A stretch of 64,000 nt of DNA from Aurantiacibacter spongiae (GTDB taxonomy: Bacteria > Pseudomonadota > Alphaproteobacteria > Sphingomonadales > Sphingomonadaceae): NCBI RefSeq assembly GCF_003815535.1, contig NZ_RPFZ01000001.1, positions 1,426,001-1,490,000 on the forward strand, given 5' to 3'. Position 1 is the stretch's first letter. Each line of letters opens with the position of its first letter. The position numbers were made by a program, and so were the translations under genes. Below, in pieces: positions 53,065-63,361 of the stretch. The notes below the pieces were generated by a model. It was not told the DNA's origin. It ran no database searches and saw only the letters and a program-made list of their open reading frames with translations.

Positions 53065-53442
53065 CTACCCCGCCTTGCGGTAAACCATCGCCACGCCATC
53101 GAGATATTGCTGCTCGTGGAAGATTTGCGCCTCGCTGTCGACGATGATTTCCAGCCGGTCGGGGGCGAGCCACCGGGCGGTTGCCTCGGCACCGTTCCAT
53201 TCCGCGTGGGGACGGCCCCGGCTGGCGACGAAAACGTTGCCCGCGCCGCGCGGCGTCATGCCGGGCGAACCGATGGACAATTGCGTGGAGAATGCTGTCG
53301 TGGCCCCGCAGTCGCGTTCGAACACCACGGCCTCGAACCGGCCGTCGGGGGAGGGCAGCCGGTCGACGATCCGGTTGTCGCACACCGCCCCGTCGCACCC
53401 GGCAAGCGCCAGCACAATGCAGCCTGCCGGTGCCGCGCGCAT
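53065..53442 (-). CDS. small lipoprotein of unknown function
   Basis: A 125-residue protein with an N-terminal lipobox LALAGCDG (Cys 19) and four later cysteines (DNRIV, ERDCGA), then STQLSIG, WNGAEATARWLAPDRLEIIVDSE. Predicted outer or inner membrane lipoprotein. It starts 3 bases after the end of the long-chain acyl-CoA synthetase gene, so co-transcription is likely. No function is known. Confidence 0.7.
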   Translation of the reverse strand: MRAAPAGCIVLALAGCDGAVCDNRIVDRLPSPDGRFEAVVFERDCGATTAFSTQLSIGSPGMTPRGAGNVFVASRGRPHAEWNGAEATARWLAPDRLEIIVDSEAQIFHEQQYLDGVAMVYRKAG

Positions 53443-53444
53443 CG

Positions 53445-55241
53445 TCAGTACAGCGCGTCGAGCCGCGGCATGTATTCCTCGCGGATCTGCATGCGGCGGA
53501 TCTTCATCGTCGGTGTCATCATGTTGTTGTCGACGCTGAAGGGTTCGTCGGCGAAGGCGAACTTGCGGATTTTCTCGATCACCGACAGGTCGGCATTGGT
53601 GCGGTCGATCGCCGCCTTCACCGCGCTGCGGAAGGCGGGCAGGTCCTTGAGCGCGGTCATGTCGAAGGCGATCTGGTTGTCGCGCGCCCAGCCATGCGCC
53701 CATTCGGCATCGAGCACGATCAGCGCCACGACGTACGGCCGCTTGTCGCCGGTGACCATCGCCTGGCTGATTTCCGGCTGGAGCGTCAGCATCCCCTCGA
53801 GCTTCTGCGGCGCGACGTTGTCGCCCTTGTCGTTGACGATGATGTCCTTCTTGCGGTCGGTGATGACGATGCGGCCCTTCTCGTCGAGATGGCCGATATC
53901 GCCGGTATGCAGCCAGCCGTCGATTATGGTGCGCTCGGTATCCTCGGGACGCTGCCAGTATCCCTTCATCACCAGCTCGCCGCGCACCAGGATTTCCCCG
54001 TCATCCGCGATCCTGACCTCCACCCCGCGCAGCGGCGGGCCGACGGTGTCGAGCTTGATGCCGGCGCTGGGATAGTTGCAGCTGATGACGGGCGCGCTCT
54101 CGGTCTGGCCGTAGCCCTGCAGCATGACCAGCCCCATCGCGGAAAAGAAGCCGCCGACCTCGGGATTGAGCGGCGCGCCGCCCGAGACGAGCGCCTTGAT
54201 CCGCCCGCCGAACTTCTCCCGGATCTTCGGGCGCAGCGTGGCGGCGAGCAGGAGGTCGTCGGGCTTGTCGAGCAGGTTCGCCCGGTTGCCCGCCTGCCGC
54301 TCGCCCAGCCGCAGCGCGCGGCCGAGCAGGAAATTGGCGAGCCTGCCCTGTTTCTCGATCTGCTTGATCATCTTGCCGCGCAGCACCTCGAACAGGCGCG
54401 GCACGACCACCATGATCGTGGGAGAGGCTTCCTCGAGATTGGTGGAGAGCTTGTCGAGCCCCTCGGCAAACCAGATGTCGGCCCCCAGACCGAGCGGGAG
54501 GTAGAAGCCGGCGGTATGCTCGAACGCATGGCTGAGAGGGAGAAAGGACAGGAAGCGTTCCTCCTCCCATCCGAAATCGTGCTCGATCACCGTCGCCGCT
54601 CCGCGCACGTTGCACAGGATCGCGCCGTGATGCAGCATCACCCCGCGCGGCGCGCCGCTGGTGCCGCTGGTGTAGATGACGCAGGCCATGTCTTCCCGCT
54701 CGACGCCAGCCATCCGCTCCTCCACCGCGCGGCGGGCGGCGGCGGCGTCTCCCGTCGTCATGTCGGCCCACTGGTGCAGGTCGAAATACCCCGATTGCGA
54801 CGCGGAAACGGGTTCGATGGCGATGACGTTGTTGGCCCGGCCGGTGTGCATGATCGCCGGGAACAGCGGCTTGGCCAGCTTCGGGTTCGAGACGATCACC
54901 GCGCAGGCACCCGAATCGTTGAGGATGTGGCGGTGATCGGCCTCGGTATTGGTGGTGTAGGCCGGAACGGTGATGCAGCCTGCCGCCATGATGGCGAGAT
55001 CGGCGATGCACCATTCGGGGCGGTTTTCCGACACGATCGCTACCCGGTCGCCTTCGTGCAGGCCCAGTTCGCGCAGGTGCTGGGCCAGCAGGCAGACCGC
55101 CTCCGCGGCCTCGGCATAGCTGATGGATGTCCAGCCGGTATCGGTCTTGGCAGTCAGAAACGGTTTGTCCCCGCGCTCGTCAGCACGCTGGAGGAACAGC
55201 GAGACCAGGTTGCTCGCATTGTCGATATCGCTCAATTCCAC
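53445..55241 (-). CDS. long-chain fatty acid-CoA ligase (AMP-forming)
   Basis: A 598-residue adenylate-forming enzyme that activates fatty acids to acyl-CoA. Core motifs: ACVIYTSGTSGAPRGVMLHH (A3), YGQTESAPVIS (A5), WLHTGDIGHLDEKGRIVITDRKKDIIV (A7-A8) and a C-terminal APQKLEG region with the catalytic lysine near TMKIRRMQIREEY. The membrane-associated FadD15/ACSL type with large C-terminal extension. GTG 55241 has GGAGAGG upstream. Confidence 0.93.
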   Translation of the reverse strand: MELSDIDNASNLVSLFLQRADERGDKPFLTAKTDTGWTSISYAEAAEAVCLLAQHLRELGLHEGDRVAIVSENRPEWCIADLAIMAAGCITVPAYTTNTEADHRHILNDSGACAVIVSNPKLAKPLFPAIMHTGRANNVIAIEPVSASQSGYFDLHQWADMTTGDAAAARRAVEERMAGVEREDMACVIYTSGTSGAPRGVMLHHGAILCNVRGAATVIEHDFGWEEERFLSFLPLSHAFEHTAGFYLPLGLGADIWFAEGLDKLSTNLEEASPTIMVVVPRLFEVLRGKMIKQIEKQGRLANFLLGRALRLGERQAGNRANLLDKPDDLLLAATLRPKIREKFGGRIKALVSGGAPLNPEVGGFFSAMGLVMLQGYGQTESAPVISCNYPSAGIKLDTVGPPLRGVEVRIADDGEILVRGELVMKGYWQRPEDTERTIIDGWLHTGDIGHLDEKGRIVITDRKKDIIVNDKGDNVAPQKLEGMLTLQPEISQAMVTGDKRPYVVALIVLDAEWAHGWARDNQIAFDMTALKDLPAFRSAVKAAIDRTNADLSVIEKIRKFAFADEPFSVDNNMMTPTMKIRRMQIREEYMPRLDALY

Positions 55242-55331
55242 CGGGCAGCCTCTCCCTCAAGCGCGCCGGTCGGCCGGCCGCGTCATCGCGGACGTGCTAG
55301 GCCGGGGCGGGGCCGGCGGCAAGGGGAGGAC

Positions 55332-57029
55332 TTACGGGCGCACCGCCACGCCCTCGCTGCGCGGATCGGCGGCTCCCACCCAGCGCCCGCCGCGCCATTC
55401 CACGGCGTTGGCCTTCAGCGGCAGATCGCGCAGTTCGACCCGGTGCCCCAGCGCTTCGAGCGGAGCCTGCATCGCGCCCAGCGCGCTGCCCCGTTCCAGC
55501 ACCACCGTGTCGCCGGGCGAGAACAGGACGGGCAGTGCGATCGCCTGCTGCGCGGTCATGCCCCAGTCGATCCAGCCGATCAGCGATTTGGCCACCTGCA
55601 CCGGGATCGTGGCGCCGCCCGCCGCGCCGACGGCAAGCACCATTCGACCGTCGGCGTCGAAGACCAGCGTTGGCGCCATCGAACTGCGCGGGCGTTTCGA
55701 TCCCTCCACCCGGTTTGCCACCGGTACGCCATCCTTCTCCGGCGAGAAGCTGAAATCGGTCAGTTCGTTGTTGAGGTAGAAGCCGCCATACATCAGGCCC
55801 GATCCGAACGGCCCCTCTATCGTCGAGGTCCAGGACACCGCGTTGCCGTCCCCGTCGACGATGGCGAAATGGCTGGTGCCGTGTTCCTCGGGCTCGTCGC
55901 CGTCCGCGAGGGCGGCCTCGACGGGCACGCGCCCCGCCGCCACGCGCCCGAGCGTCGCATTGGCGCTGATGAGCGAACCCCGGCGATGCAGGTAGTCGGG
56001 GTCGGTCAGCGCCGTGACGGGAACGGACACGAAATCGCTATCGGCGAGATACAGTTCGCGGTCGGCATAGGCGAGCCGCTGGCTCTCGGCGAACAGATGC
56101 CAGGCCACCGGGGACTGCGGACCGAGCGCGGCCATGTCGAACGTTTCGAGCTGACCGAGAATGGCGATCACCGTCGTGGCGCCGGAGGAAGGCGGCCCCA
56201 TGCCGCAGATGCGGTATTTGCGGTACGACCCGCAGACGGGCGGGCGCACGATGGCGGCATAGTCGCGCAGATCGCCCGCTCGCATGGCGGCTTCGCCCGG
56301 CGTGGCCTCGGCGACATGGGCGGCCAGTCCCTCGGCGCGGTCCTCGTAGAAGGCGGACGGCCCGGCCGCTGCGATGGCGCTCAGCGTGTCGGCGAGCGCC
56401 GCGTTGGTAAGATGCGTACCCACCGGCATCACCGCGCCATTCGCGCTCAGGAACAGGTCGCGTCCGGCCTGCTCGTGAGCGGCGCGATCGAGATTGTCCG
56501 CCGCCGACATGCGGCCTCGCTCGGTCAGATCCCAGCCGTTCCGGGCCAGCGCGATGGCCGGCCGGAACAGGTCCGCCCAGGGCAGGCGACCGTGCCGTTC
56601 ATGCGCCAGCGCGGCGAGTGCGAGTGTGCCTGGCACGCCCACGGACCGCCCCCCGATCACCGCCTCCATGAAGCCGAGCGGTTCGCCATCGGGATCGAGA
56701 AACCAGTCCGGCCCCGCTTCGGCGGGTGCCTTTTCGCGCCCGTCGATCGTGTCGACCGATCCATCGGGGGAAGAGTGGACGTAGAACCCGCCGCCGCCGA
56801 TACCCGAACTCTGCGGTTCGACCACGGTAAGCGCCAGCATGGTGGCGATGGCGGCATCGGTCGCGCTACCGCCCCGGCGCAGCATTTCGGCGCCCGCCTG
56901 TGCCGCACGCGGATCGGCGGCGCTGACCATACCTTCGCCCCTGTGCGTCGTGGCGGGCTGAGCCGGAAGGGTGGCGCAGGCCGGCAGCAACAGGAACGCG
57001 GCGGCGGGGAGCAGATGTCTGAAAGTCAT
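55332..57029 (-). CDS. ggt: gamma-glutamyltransferase, lipoprotein form
   Basis: A 565-residue periplasmic enzyme that hydrolyses or transfers the gamma-glutamyl group of glutathione. Lipobox LLPACATLPA near residue 18. The small subunit begins at the catalytic threonine in EEHGTSHFAIVDGDGNAVSWTSTIEGPFGSG (about residue 395). Other landmarks are GSATDAAIATMLALTVVEPQSSGIGGGGF and GPPSSGATT. It is 9 bases past pyrD on the same strand. Confidence 0.92.
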   Translation of the reverse strand: MTFRHLLPAAAFLLLPACATLPAQPATTHRGEGMVSAADPRAAQAGAEMLRRGGSATDAAIATMLALTVVEPQSSGIGGGGFYVHSSPDGSVDTIDGREKAPAEAGPDWFLDPDGEPLGFMEAVIGGRSVGVPGTLALAALAHERHGRLPWADLFRPAIALARNGWDLTERGRMSAADNLDRAAHEQAGRDLFLSANGAVMPVGTHLTNAALADTLSAIAAAGPSAFYEDRAEGLAAHVAEATPGEAAMRAGDLRDYAAIVRPPVCGSYRKYRICGMGPPSSGATTVIAILGQLETFDMAALGPQSPVAWHLFAESQRLAYADRELYLADSDFVSVPVTALTDPDYLHRRGSLISANATLGRVAAGRVPVEAALADGDEPEEHGTSHFAIVDGDGNAVSWTSTIEGPFGSGLMYGGFYLNNELTDFSFSPEKDGVPVANRVEGSKRPRSSMAPTLVFDADGRMVLAVGAAGGATIPVQVAKSLIGWIDWGMTAQQAIALPVLFSPGDTVVLERGSALGAMQAPLEALGHRVELRDLPLKANAVEWRGGRWVGAADPRSEGVAVRP

Positions 57030-57038
57030 GGCTGTTCG

Positions 57039-58070
57039 CTATTCGTTTCCGACCGCCTCGGCAATGGAGGCGAAGCCGTCGCGCTGCATCAATCGCTCCA
57101 GACCCCGCACGATGTCGCGGGCGATGCCGGGTCCGCGATAGGTGAACGCGCTGTAGATCTGGACGAGGCTGGCGCCCGCCCGGATACGCTGCCACGCGTC
57201 CTCGGCGGTGGCGATGCCGCCAACGCCCACAAGCGGCATCGCGCCGCCGGTCGCTTCGCGAAAGAGGCGCAGGGTGGCAAGGGCCAGCGGTTTCAACGGT
57301 TGACCCGACAGGCCGCCGGCTTCGCCGCCGTGGCGCGAGGCCAGGGGCGGACGCGAGATGGTCGTGTTCCCGACGATCAGCGCGCCCAGCTTCGCATCGA
57401 GCGCGATCCGGGCGATGGCCTCGATATCGGCGGCCTGCAGATCGGGCGCGACCTTCAGGAAGATCGGCGGCCCTTGCGCACCGCGCGCTTCCAGCACCGC
57501 GGCGAGCAGTTCCGTCAGCGCGCCTTCGTCCTGCAAGGCGCGCAGTCCGGGCGTATTGGGGCTGGAGACGTTGACGGCGAGGTAGGTGGCGAGCGGTGCC
57601 ATCGCGCTCGTCATGGCGGCATAATCGGCGATGCGGTTCCGGCTGTCCTTGTTGGCCCCGATATTGATGCCGAGAACGCCGCCACGCCCGGCGCGCGTCG
57701 CGATCCGGCGGGCGGCGGCCTCCGCACCGCCATTGTTGAACCCCATGCGATTGATGACGGCGCGGTCTCGTTCCAGCCGGAACAGGCGCGGTTTCGGATT
57801 GCCTCCTTGCGCGAACGGCGTGATCGAGCCGACCTCGACAAAACCGAATCCCAGCCCGAGCAGCGCGTCCACGGCCTGCGCGTCCTTGTCGAAACCCGCC
57901 GCCATGCCCAGGGGGTTGGGAAAGGCGATTCCGGCAACCTGGGTCGCCAGCGGTCCCCCCGGCACCGCGAGCCGCCCTTTCGGCCCGTATCGCAGCGCCG
58001 TCACGGCGAGGCCGTGGGCACGTTCGGGATCGAGACGGAACAAGGCCGGACGGAGCAGGGAATACAGCAT
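57039..58070 (-). CDS. pyrD: dihydroorotate dehydrogenase (quinone), class 2
   Basis: A 343-residue flavoenzyme that oxidises dihydroorotate to orotate with membrane quinones in pyrimidine synthesis. The N-terminal LRPALFRLDPERAHGLAV helix is the membrane-association signature; AAGFDKDAQAVDALLGLGFGFVEVGS, NRMGFNNGG and NVSSPNTPGLR follow. Start ATG 58070; TTG 58082 is five codons earlier. It heads a minus-strand set with ggt. Confidence 0.95.
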   Translation of the reverse strand: MLYSLLRPALFRLDPERAHGLAVTALRYGPKGRLAVPGGPLATQVAGIAFPNPLGMAAGFDKDAQAVDALLGLGFGFVEVGSITPFAQGGNPKPRLFRLERDRAVINRMGFNNGGAEAAARRIATRAGRGGVLGINIGANKDSRNRIADYAAMTSAMAPLATYLAVNVSSPNTPGLRALQDEGALTELLAAVLEARGAQGPPIFLKVAPDLQAADIEAIARIALDAKLGALIVGNTTISRPPLASRHGGEAGGLSGQPLKPLALATLRLFREATGGAMPLVGVGGIATAEDAWQRIRAGASLVQIYSAFTYRGPGIARDIVRGLERLMQRDGFASIAEAVGNE

Positions 58071-58169
58071 CGCCCGGTCCAATGGCAGCGGCGATGGCCG
58101 CTGCGCAACCCGGCAGCGCGCTGTCAGCCTAACTTGGTATAGGACAAAAGTCCGTATCGCTGTCGCCTT

Positions 58170-58291
58170 CTTACAATTACGCGCGAGCCGACTCTGCTAG
58201 ACAATTCTTGCGACCCGAGGGGTTCGCCCGCATCTATCGCGGCGGACCCTCCACTATACGGGGCGGTGCCTTCGGGCGCCGCCCTTTTTTT
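58170..58291 (+). ncRNA. candidate small RNA or leader ending in strong terminator
   Basis: A TTACAA/TAGACA-like promoter is near 58173-58208 and the segment ends at a perfect intrinsic terminator (58261-58291). No ORF in this stretch is convincing and no plus-strand gene precedes it. It may be an independent small RNA of about 85 bases or a leader of the DUF885 gene. No RNA family recognised. Confidence 0.4.
58261..58291 (+). terminator. orphan intrinsic terminator upstream of DUF885 gene
   Basis: GGGCGGTGCC pairs with GGCGCCGCCC around a TTCG loop, followed by seven T. It points along the plus strand, ahead of the DUF885 gene at 58351, and no plus-strand gene precedes it. Confidence 0.85.
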
Positions 58292-58350
58292 GTCGCCCAT
58301 GCTGGCCTACGATGGCCGCAAAACAGCACGAAACGAGGCCGATACACGCC

Positions 58351-60159
58351 ATGCTCCGCCATTCATCCCGCGCGCCTTTTCTTCTTTCCGGCGCGCTGGC
58401 GCTGACCGCCTGCGCCACGGTGCCCACCGAATCGAATGTGTCGGCGACTCGCGAATCGGAGGCGCCCGCCGACATCAACGCCTTTTTCGACGAGTATGAC
58501 GAGGCGAGCCTGGCCCTGTCTCCGGAGAGCAAGGCCTATCGCGGCATACGTGACGAGGATTACGGCGAATGGTCCGATTCGACCGAGGCGGCGGAGGATG
58601 CCCAGCGCGACCTGCGCCGCGCCTATCTCGCCCGGATGCAGACGACTTACGATCCGGCAACCCTGTCCCCGCAGGATGCGCTGTCCTATCGCCTGTTCGA
58701 AGAAATGAGCGCGCGTAGCGAACTGCTCGAACCCTATCGCGACTATGGCTGGTTCTTCGACCAGATGAACGGCTTGCAAAGCGGCATCCCGGCCTTCCTG
58801 ATAAACGTTCACGCGGTGCAGAACGCCGACCAGGCCCGCGACTACATCTCGCGTATCGAGGGGATCGAGGACGGACTCGATACGGTGCGTGGCCGCTCCG
58901 CAGAGCGGGCGGACGACGGCGTCATGCCGCCCGACTGGGTGTATCCCTACGTCCTGTCCGATATCCGCAACATCCTCGATGCCGGTAACGACAACGCGGT
59001 GCTGGAGGATTTCCGCAGCAAGGTCGCGGCGCTCGACCTGACCGATGCGGAGCGGAGCAGGCTGGTCGCGGATGCCGAGGCGGCGTGGGCGCAGCACGCC
59101 GCTCCGGCCTACGAAAGGCTCTATGCCGAAATGCAGCGACAGCAGGCCATCGCACCGACCGAGGACGGCATCTGGCGCCTTCCCGAAGGCGAAGCCTATT
59201 ACGATGCGCTGCTGCGCTATTACACCACGACCGACCTGACCGCCGACCAGATCCACCGGCTCGGCCTGCGCGAGGTGGACCGCATCCACGACGAGATGCG
59301 CGACATCATGGAACGGGTCGGGTTCGAAGGCGACTTGCAGGACTTCTTCGAGTTCACCCGCACCGACGAACGGTTCTATTACCCGACGCGCGAAGCCTAT
59401 CTCGCCGATGTCGAGGGCGTGATCGACGCCATGCAGGCCAGACTGCCGCAATATTTCGTGACGCTGCCCGAATACGATTTGCAGGTGAAACCGGTCGAGG
59501 CGTTCCGCGAACAGAGCGCCGGCAAGGCCTTCTACCAGAGTCCCGCGCCTGACGGTTCGCGGCCGGGCACCTATTACGTGAACCTCTACAATCTCAACGA
59601 CATGAGCAGGAACGAGCTTGAAGCGCTCGTCTATCATGAGGGGATTCCCGGCCACCATCTCCAGCGCGCCATCCAGACCGGTCTGGGGGATCTGCCGCCC
59701 TTCCGCCGTTTCGGTAGCTTCACCGCCTATACCGAAGGGTGGGGCCTGTATTCGGAGGAACTCGGCAAGGACATGGGGTTCTACACCGATCCCTATTCCG
59801 ATTTCGGGCGGCTGCAGATGGAACTGTGGCGTGCCGCGCGGCTGGTCGTCGATACAGGACTTCATTCGAAGCGCTGGAGCCGCGAGCGAGCGATCGCCTA
59901 CCTGCAGGAAAACACCCCCAACCCGGAAGGCGACATTCGCAAGGCGATCGAGCGCTATGCCGTCTATCCCGGTCAGGCGACCGCCTACATGATCGGCAAG
60001 CTCAAGATCATGGAACTGCGCGAACGCGCCCGCGCCGCGCTGGGTAATGATTTCGATATCCGCCAGTTCCACGAACAGGTGCTGCGCAACGGACCCGTGC
60101 CATTGTCGATCCTGGAGGAGAACATCGATAGCTGGATCGCGGCGGAGACGGAGCGGTAG
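58351..60159 (+). CDS. DUF885 lipoprotein (putative metallopeptidase-like)
   Basis: A 602-residue protein with a lipobox LTACATVP (Cys near residue 20). A zinc-binding motif HEGIPGHHLQ is at about residue 430 (HExxH-like, with the following H), and ESQTYY-like segments. DUF885 proteins resemble dipeptidyl carboxypeptidases and are anchored in the periplasm. Substrate unknown. ATG 58351 begins the signal peptide; longer in-frame starts exist upstream but add non-signal sequence. Confidence 0.82.
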   Translation: MLRHSSRAPFLLSGALALTACATVPTESNVSATRESEAPADINAFFDEYDEASLALSPESKAYRGIRDEDYGEWSDSTEAAEDAQRDLRRAYLARMQTTYDPATLSPQDALSYRLFEEMSARSELLEPYRDYGWFFDQMNGLQSGIPAFLINVHAVQNADQARDYISRIEGIEDGLDTVRGRSAERADDGVMPPDWVYPYVLSDIRNILDAGNDNAVLEDFRSKVAALDLTDAERSRLVADAEAAWAQHAAPAYERLYAEMQRQQAIAPTEDGIWRLPEGEAYYDALLRYYTTTDLTADQIHRLGLREVDRIHDEMRDIMERVGFEGDLQDFFEFTRTDERFYYPTREAYLADVEGVIDAMQARLPQYFVTLPEYDLQVKPVEAFREQSAGKAFYQSPAPDGSRPGTYYVNLYNLNDMSRNELEALVYHEGIPGHHLQRAIQTGLGDLPPFRRFGSFTAYTEGWGLYSEELGKDMGFYTDPYSDFGRLQMELWRAARLVVDTGLHSKRWSRERAIAYLQENTPNPEGDIRKAIERYAVYPGQATAYMIGKLKIMELRERARAALGNDFDIRQFHEQVLRNGPVPLSILEENIDSWIAAETER

Positions 60160-60207
60160 ACGCCCGGTAGCGCGCGTCAGTACAATAACGCTAACGACTC
60201 GCAACAA

Positions 60208-60228
60208 CCGGTTTTCGGTTGAAACCGG
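60208..60228. promoter_or_regulatory. inverted repeat upstream of suf regulator (1)
   Basis: CCGGTTT and AAACCGG are perfect 7-base arms 7 bases apart. It lies 61 bases before the Rrf2-type gene and could be its autoregulatory site. Confidence 0.45.
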
Positions 60229-60247
60229 CGGTCGCATGCATAGGTGA

Positions 60248-60270
60248 AATCGGAACGAATTGCTCCGATT
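60248..60270. promoter_or_regulatory. inverted repeat upstream of suf regulator (2)
   Basis: AATCGGA and TCCGATT are perfect 7-base arms 9 bases apart, ending 19 bases before ATG 60289. Candidate operator or leader hairpin. Confidence 0.45.
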
Positions 60271-60288
60271 AACCCCAAGGGACGCGCC

Positions 60289-60695
60289 ATGCGCCTTTCC
60301 AACCTCGCCGATTACGCCGTCGTCACGATGGGCGCGGCCGCGCGCCATTGCGGTGGCGGACGGGTGAGCGCGGGCGAACTGGCGGCGGAAACGGGTCTGC
60401 CCGCGCCTACGGTGCAGAAGATCGTCAGCAAACTGACCGCCGCCGGCCTGCTGCGCTCCACCCGGGGCGCGGGTGGCGGATTGCAGCTTGCGCGACCCGC
60501 CGCCGCCATCAGCCTGGCCGATATCGTCGAGGCGATGGAAGGGCCGATCGCCCTGACTGCCTGCGTGGACGGGACCGACTGCATGCTCGACCACGATTGC
60601 AGCGTGCGGCCCCATTGGCCGCAGGTGAATGCCGCCATTCGGGGCGCGCTGGCGGACATTACCTTGAACCAGCTTGCGAATACGAAAGAAATGGC

Positions 60696-60699
<4 letters not shown>
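60289..60699 (+). CDS. Rrf2 family regulator of the suf operon (IscR-type)
   Basis: A 136-residue DNA-binding protein with a winged helix ([43 protein letters not shown]). Cysteines are spaced C-x5-C-x5-C in [14 protein letters not shown], exactly as the [2Fe-2S] ligands of IscR. It should sense Fe-S status and repress the suf operon it opens. AAGGGA precedes ATG 60289. It overlaps sufB by ATGA. Confidence 0.93.
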
Positions 60700-62188
<1,489 letters not shown>

Positions 62189-62192
<4 letters not shown>

Positions 62193-62755
62193 GCTTCGAT
62201 ATTAATGTCCACGTGCCAGGTCACACATGGCCCACAGCGCGACAGCTTGACGCTGCGCTTGTTGAATTACGTTTTCCGGCGCGCCTCGGAGACCGCGGAG
62301 CGGACTTGTGGGAGTCGCCCCTCGCTCCTGTCCCTTTAGAGCCAATCATCACGACCATAACTGATCAGCAGCACGCTCGGCTGCTGGGCGTGGAAGTGGG
62401 CGCGCCGTATTCGATGCCGAACGAAATGGTCATGCCGGTGCTGTTGGACGGCGACATTCGCGATCCAGACTTCGGCATTCAGTCGATCGATGAGCCATCT
62501 GAATTGGCTGAGCAAATGGCTGAATTGGGTGCCGCGCGGCCCGTTGCAGTCGGCGATCGACTTGTCTGGTTTTCGCATCACACCGATCCTTGGAACTACA
62601 ACGCGGCGATGTATGTGCTCGTGGCACTAATCCGCAGTTTCGATGGGTTTGGTTTCGAACTTCAGGGAATGAGCTGCGGTCGTGAAGATTTCGCTTCCGA
62701 GCTGCTTGATTCCCTTTACCCCGATCCTGCAGAGGCTGCTCGTGTTTACGATTGA
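62189..62755 (+). CDS. unknown protein inside suf operon, atypical codon use
   Basis: A 188-residue soluble protein without a recognised domain: [59 protein letters not shown] start overlaps the sufB stop (GTGA), with GGGGAG upstream. Codon use differs from all neighbours: TTA (twice), CTA, ATA, AGT, ACA and many CTT, CCA, CCT, TCT, while sufB has very few of these. It looks acquired, yet is coupled translationally to sufB. Nothing in the sequence shows a role. Confidence 0.7.
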
Positions 62756-62804
62756 AAACCTCGGTTGCGATTACGGCATGCCGATCCGCAAGGGCCGCGC
62801 CTAA
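62742..62804 (+). CDS. possible 20-residue micro-ORF or gene remnant
   Basis: GTG 62742 opens a frame different from the unknown gene and ends with TAA whose last A is the first base of ATG 62804 (TAATG). It reads [20 protein letters not shown]. It may be the end of an older gene cut by the foreign insertion, or chance. Confidence 0.25.
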   Translation: MFTIENLGCDYGMPIRKGRA

Positions 62805-63361
62805 TGACCGACCGCAAGACCCTCCAGCTCCGCGATCCGTCCGAAACCGCCGAAGCCCCCGCGCTCGAGAAGAAGGGCCGGGGGTGGAAGATTTCGGACA
62901 AGCGGCTCGACGTGCTGCACGAGCAGGCGCGCGAGATGCGGCGCTTTTCGAGCGAGGCGCACAAGGCGCTCGCAGCGCGGTTCAGCAAGGCCGATCTCGG
63001 GCGCTACACCTTCAAGCGGCACGCCGTGGTCGGCAGCGCCATCGTCGATTTCAACTGCCACAATCTCGGCATGGCGATCCTGATCGACGAGCCGGATCAG
63101 GACGAGGCTCTCGCCCGCCGCCGCGACAAGAGCCTCGAATCGGTCGGCATCCGCGTGATGCACATCAAGGCCGCCGACATTCTCGAGAACATGGACGACG
63201 TGCTTGCGCGCATCACCGCCGGCATGCGCCTGCGCATCGCCGACAAGGGCGAGGCGCGCCGCCGCCATAATGCCGAACACCCGCGCCAGACCAGGCCGCG
63301 CTACGACCGCGACGGCAACGGCCCGCCGCGCCGGACCGCGACACGCGACAGGAAAGACTGA
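62804..63361 (+). CDS. endonuclease-like protein of the suf operon (DUF559-like)
   Basis: A 185-residue protein. Central part RYTFKRHAVVGSAIVDFNCHNLGMAILIDEPDQDEALARRRDKSLESVGIRVMHI fits the VSR/restriction endonuclease-like DUF559 core, with possible Asp/Glu-x-Lys type residues; the N and C termini are charged and disordered. It is present in suf operons of related bacteria. A DNA function is inferred, its need for Fe-S assembly is unknown. AAGGG is upstream of ATG 62804; its stop overlaps sufC by one base (TGATG). Confidence 0.75.
   Translation: MTDRKTLQLRDPSETAEAPALEKKGRGWKISDKRLDVLHEQAREMRRFSSEAHKALAARFSKADLGRYTFKRHAVVGSAIVDFNCHNLGMAILIDEPDQDEALARRRDKSLESVGIRVMHIKAADILENMDDVLARITAGMRLRIADKGEARRRHNAEHPRQTRPRYDRDGNGPPRRTATRDRKD

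Noticed and set aside
53181-58142. Very long open frame of about 1650 codons on the plus strand
   Set aside because: It runs antisense across acyl-CoA synthetase, ggt and pyrD, all with clear family motifs. It is a by-product of GC-rich codon use; its protein has no recognisable domain.
58071-58350. tRNA or SRP RNA in the pyrD/DUF885 gap
   Set aside because: There is a GGTTCGCC stretch, but no cloverleaf and no SRP tetraloop sequence was found.
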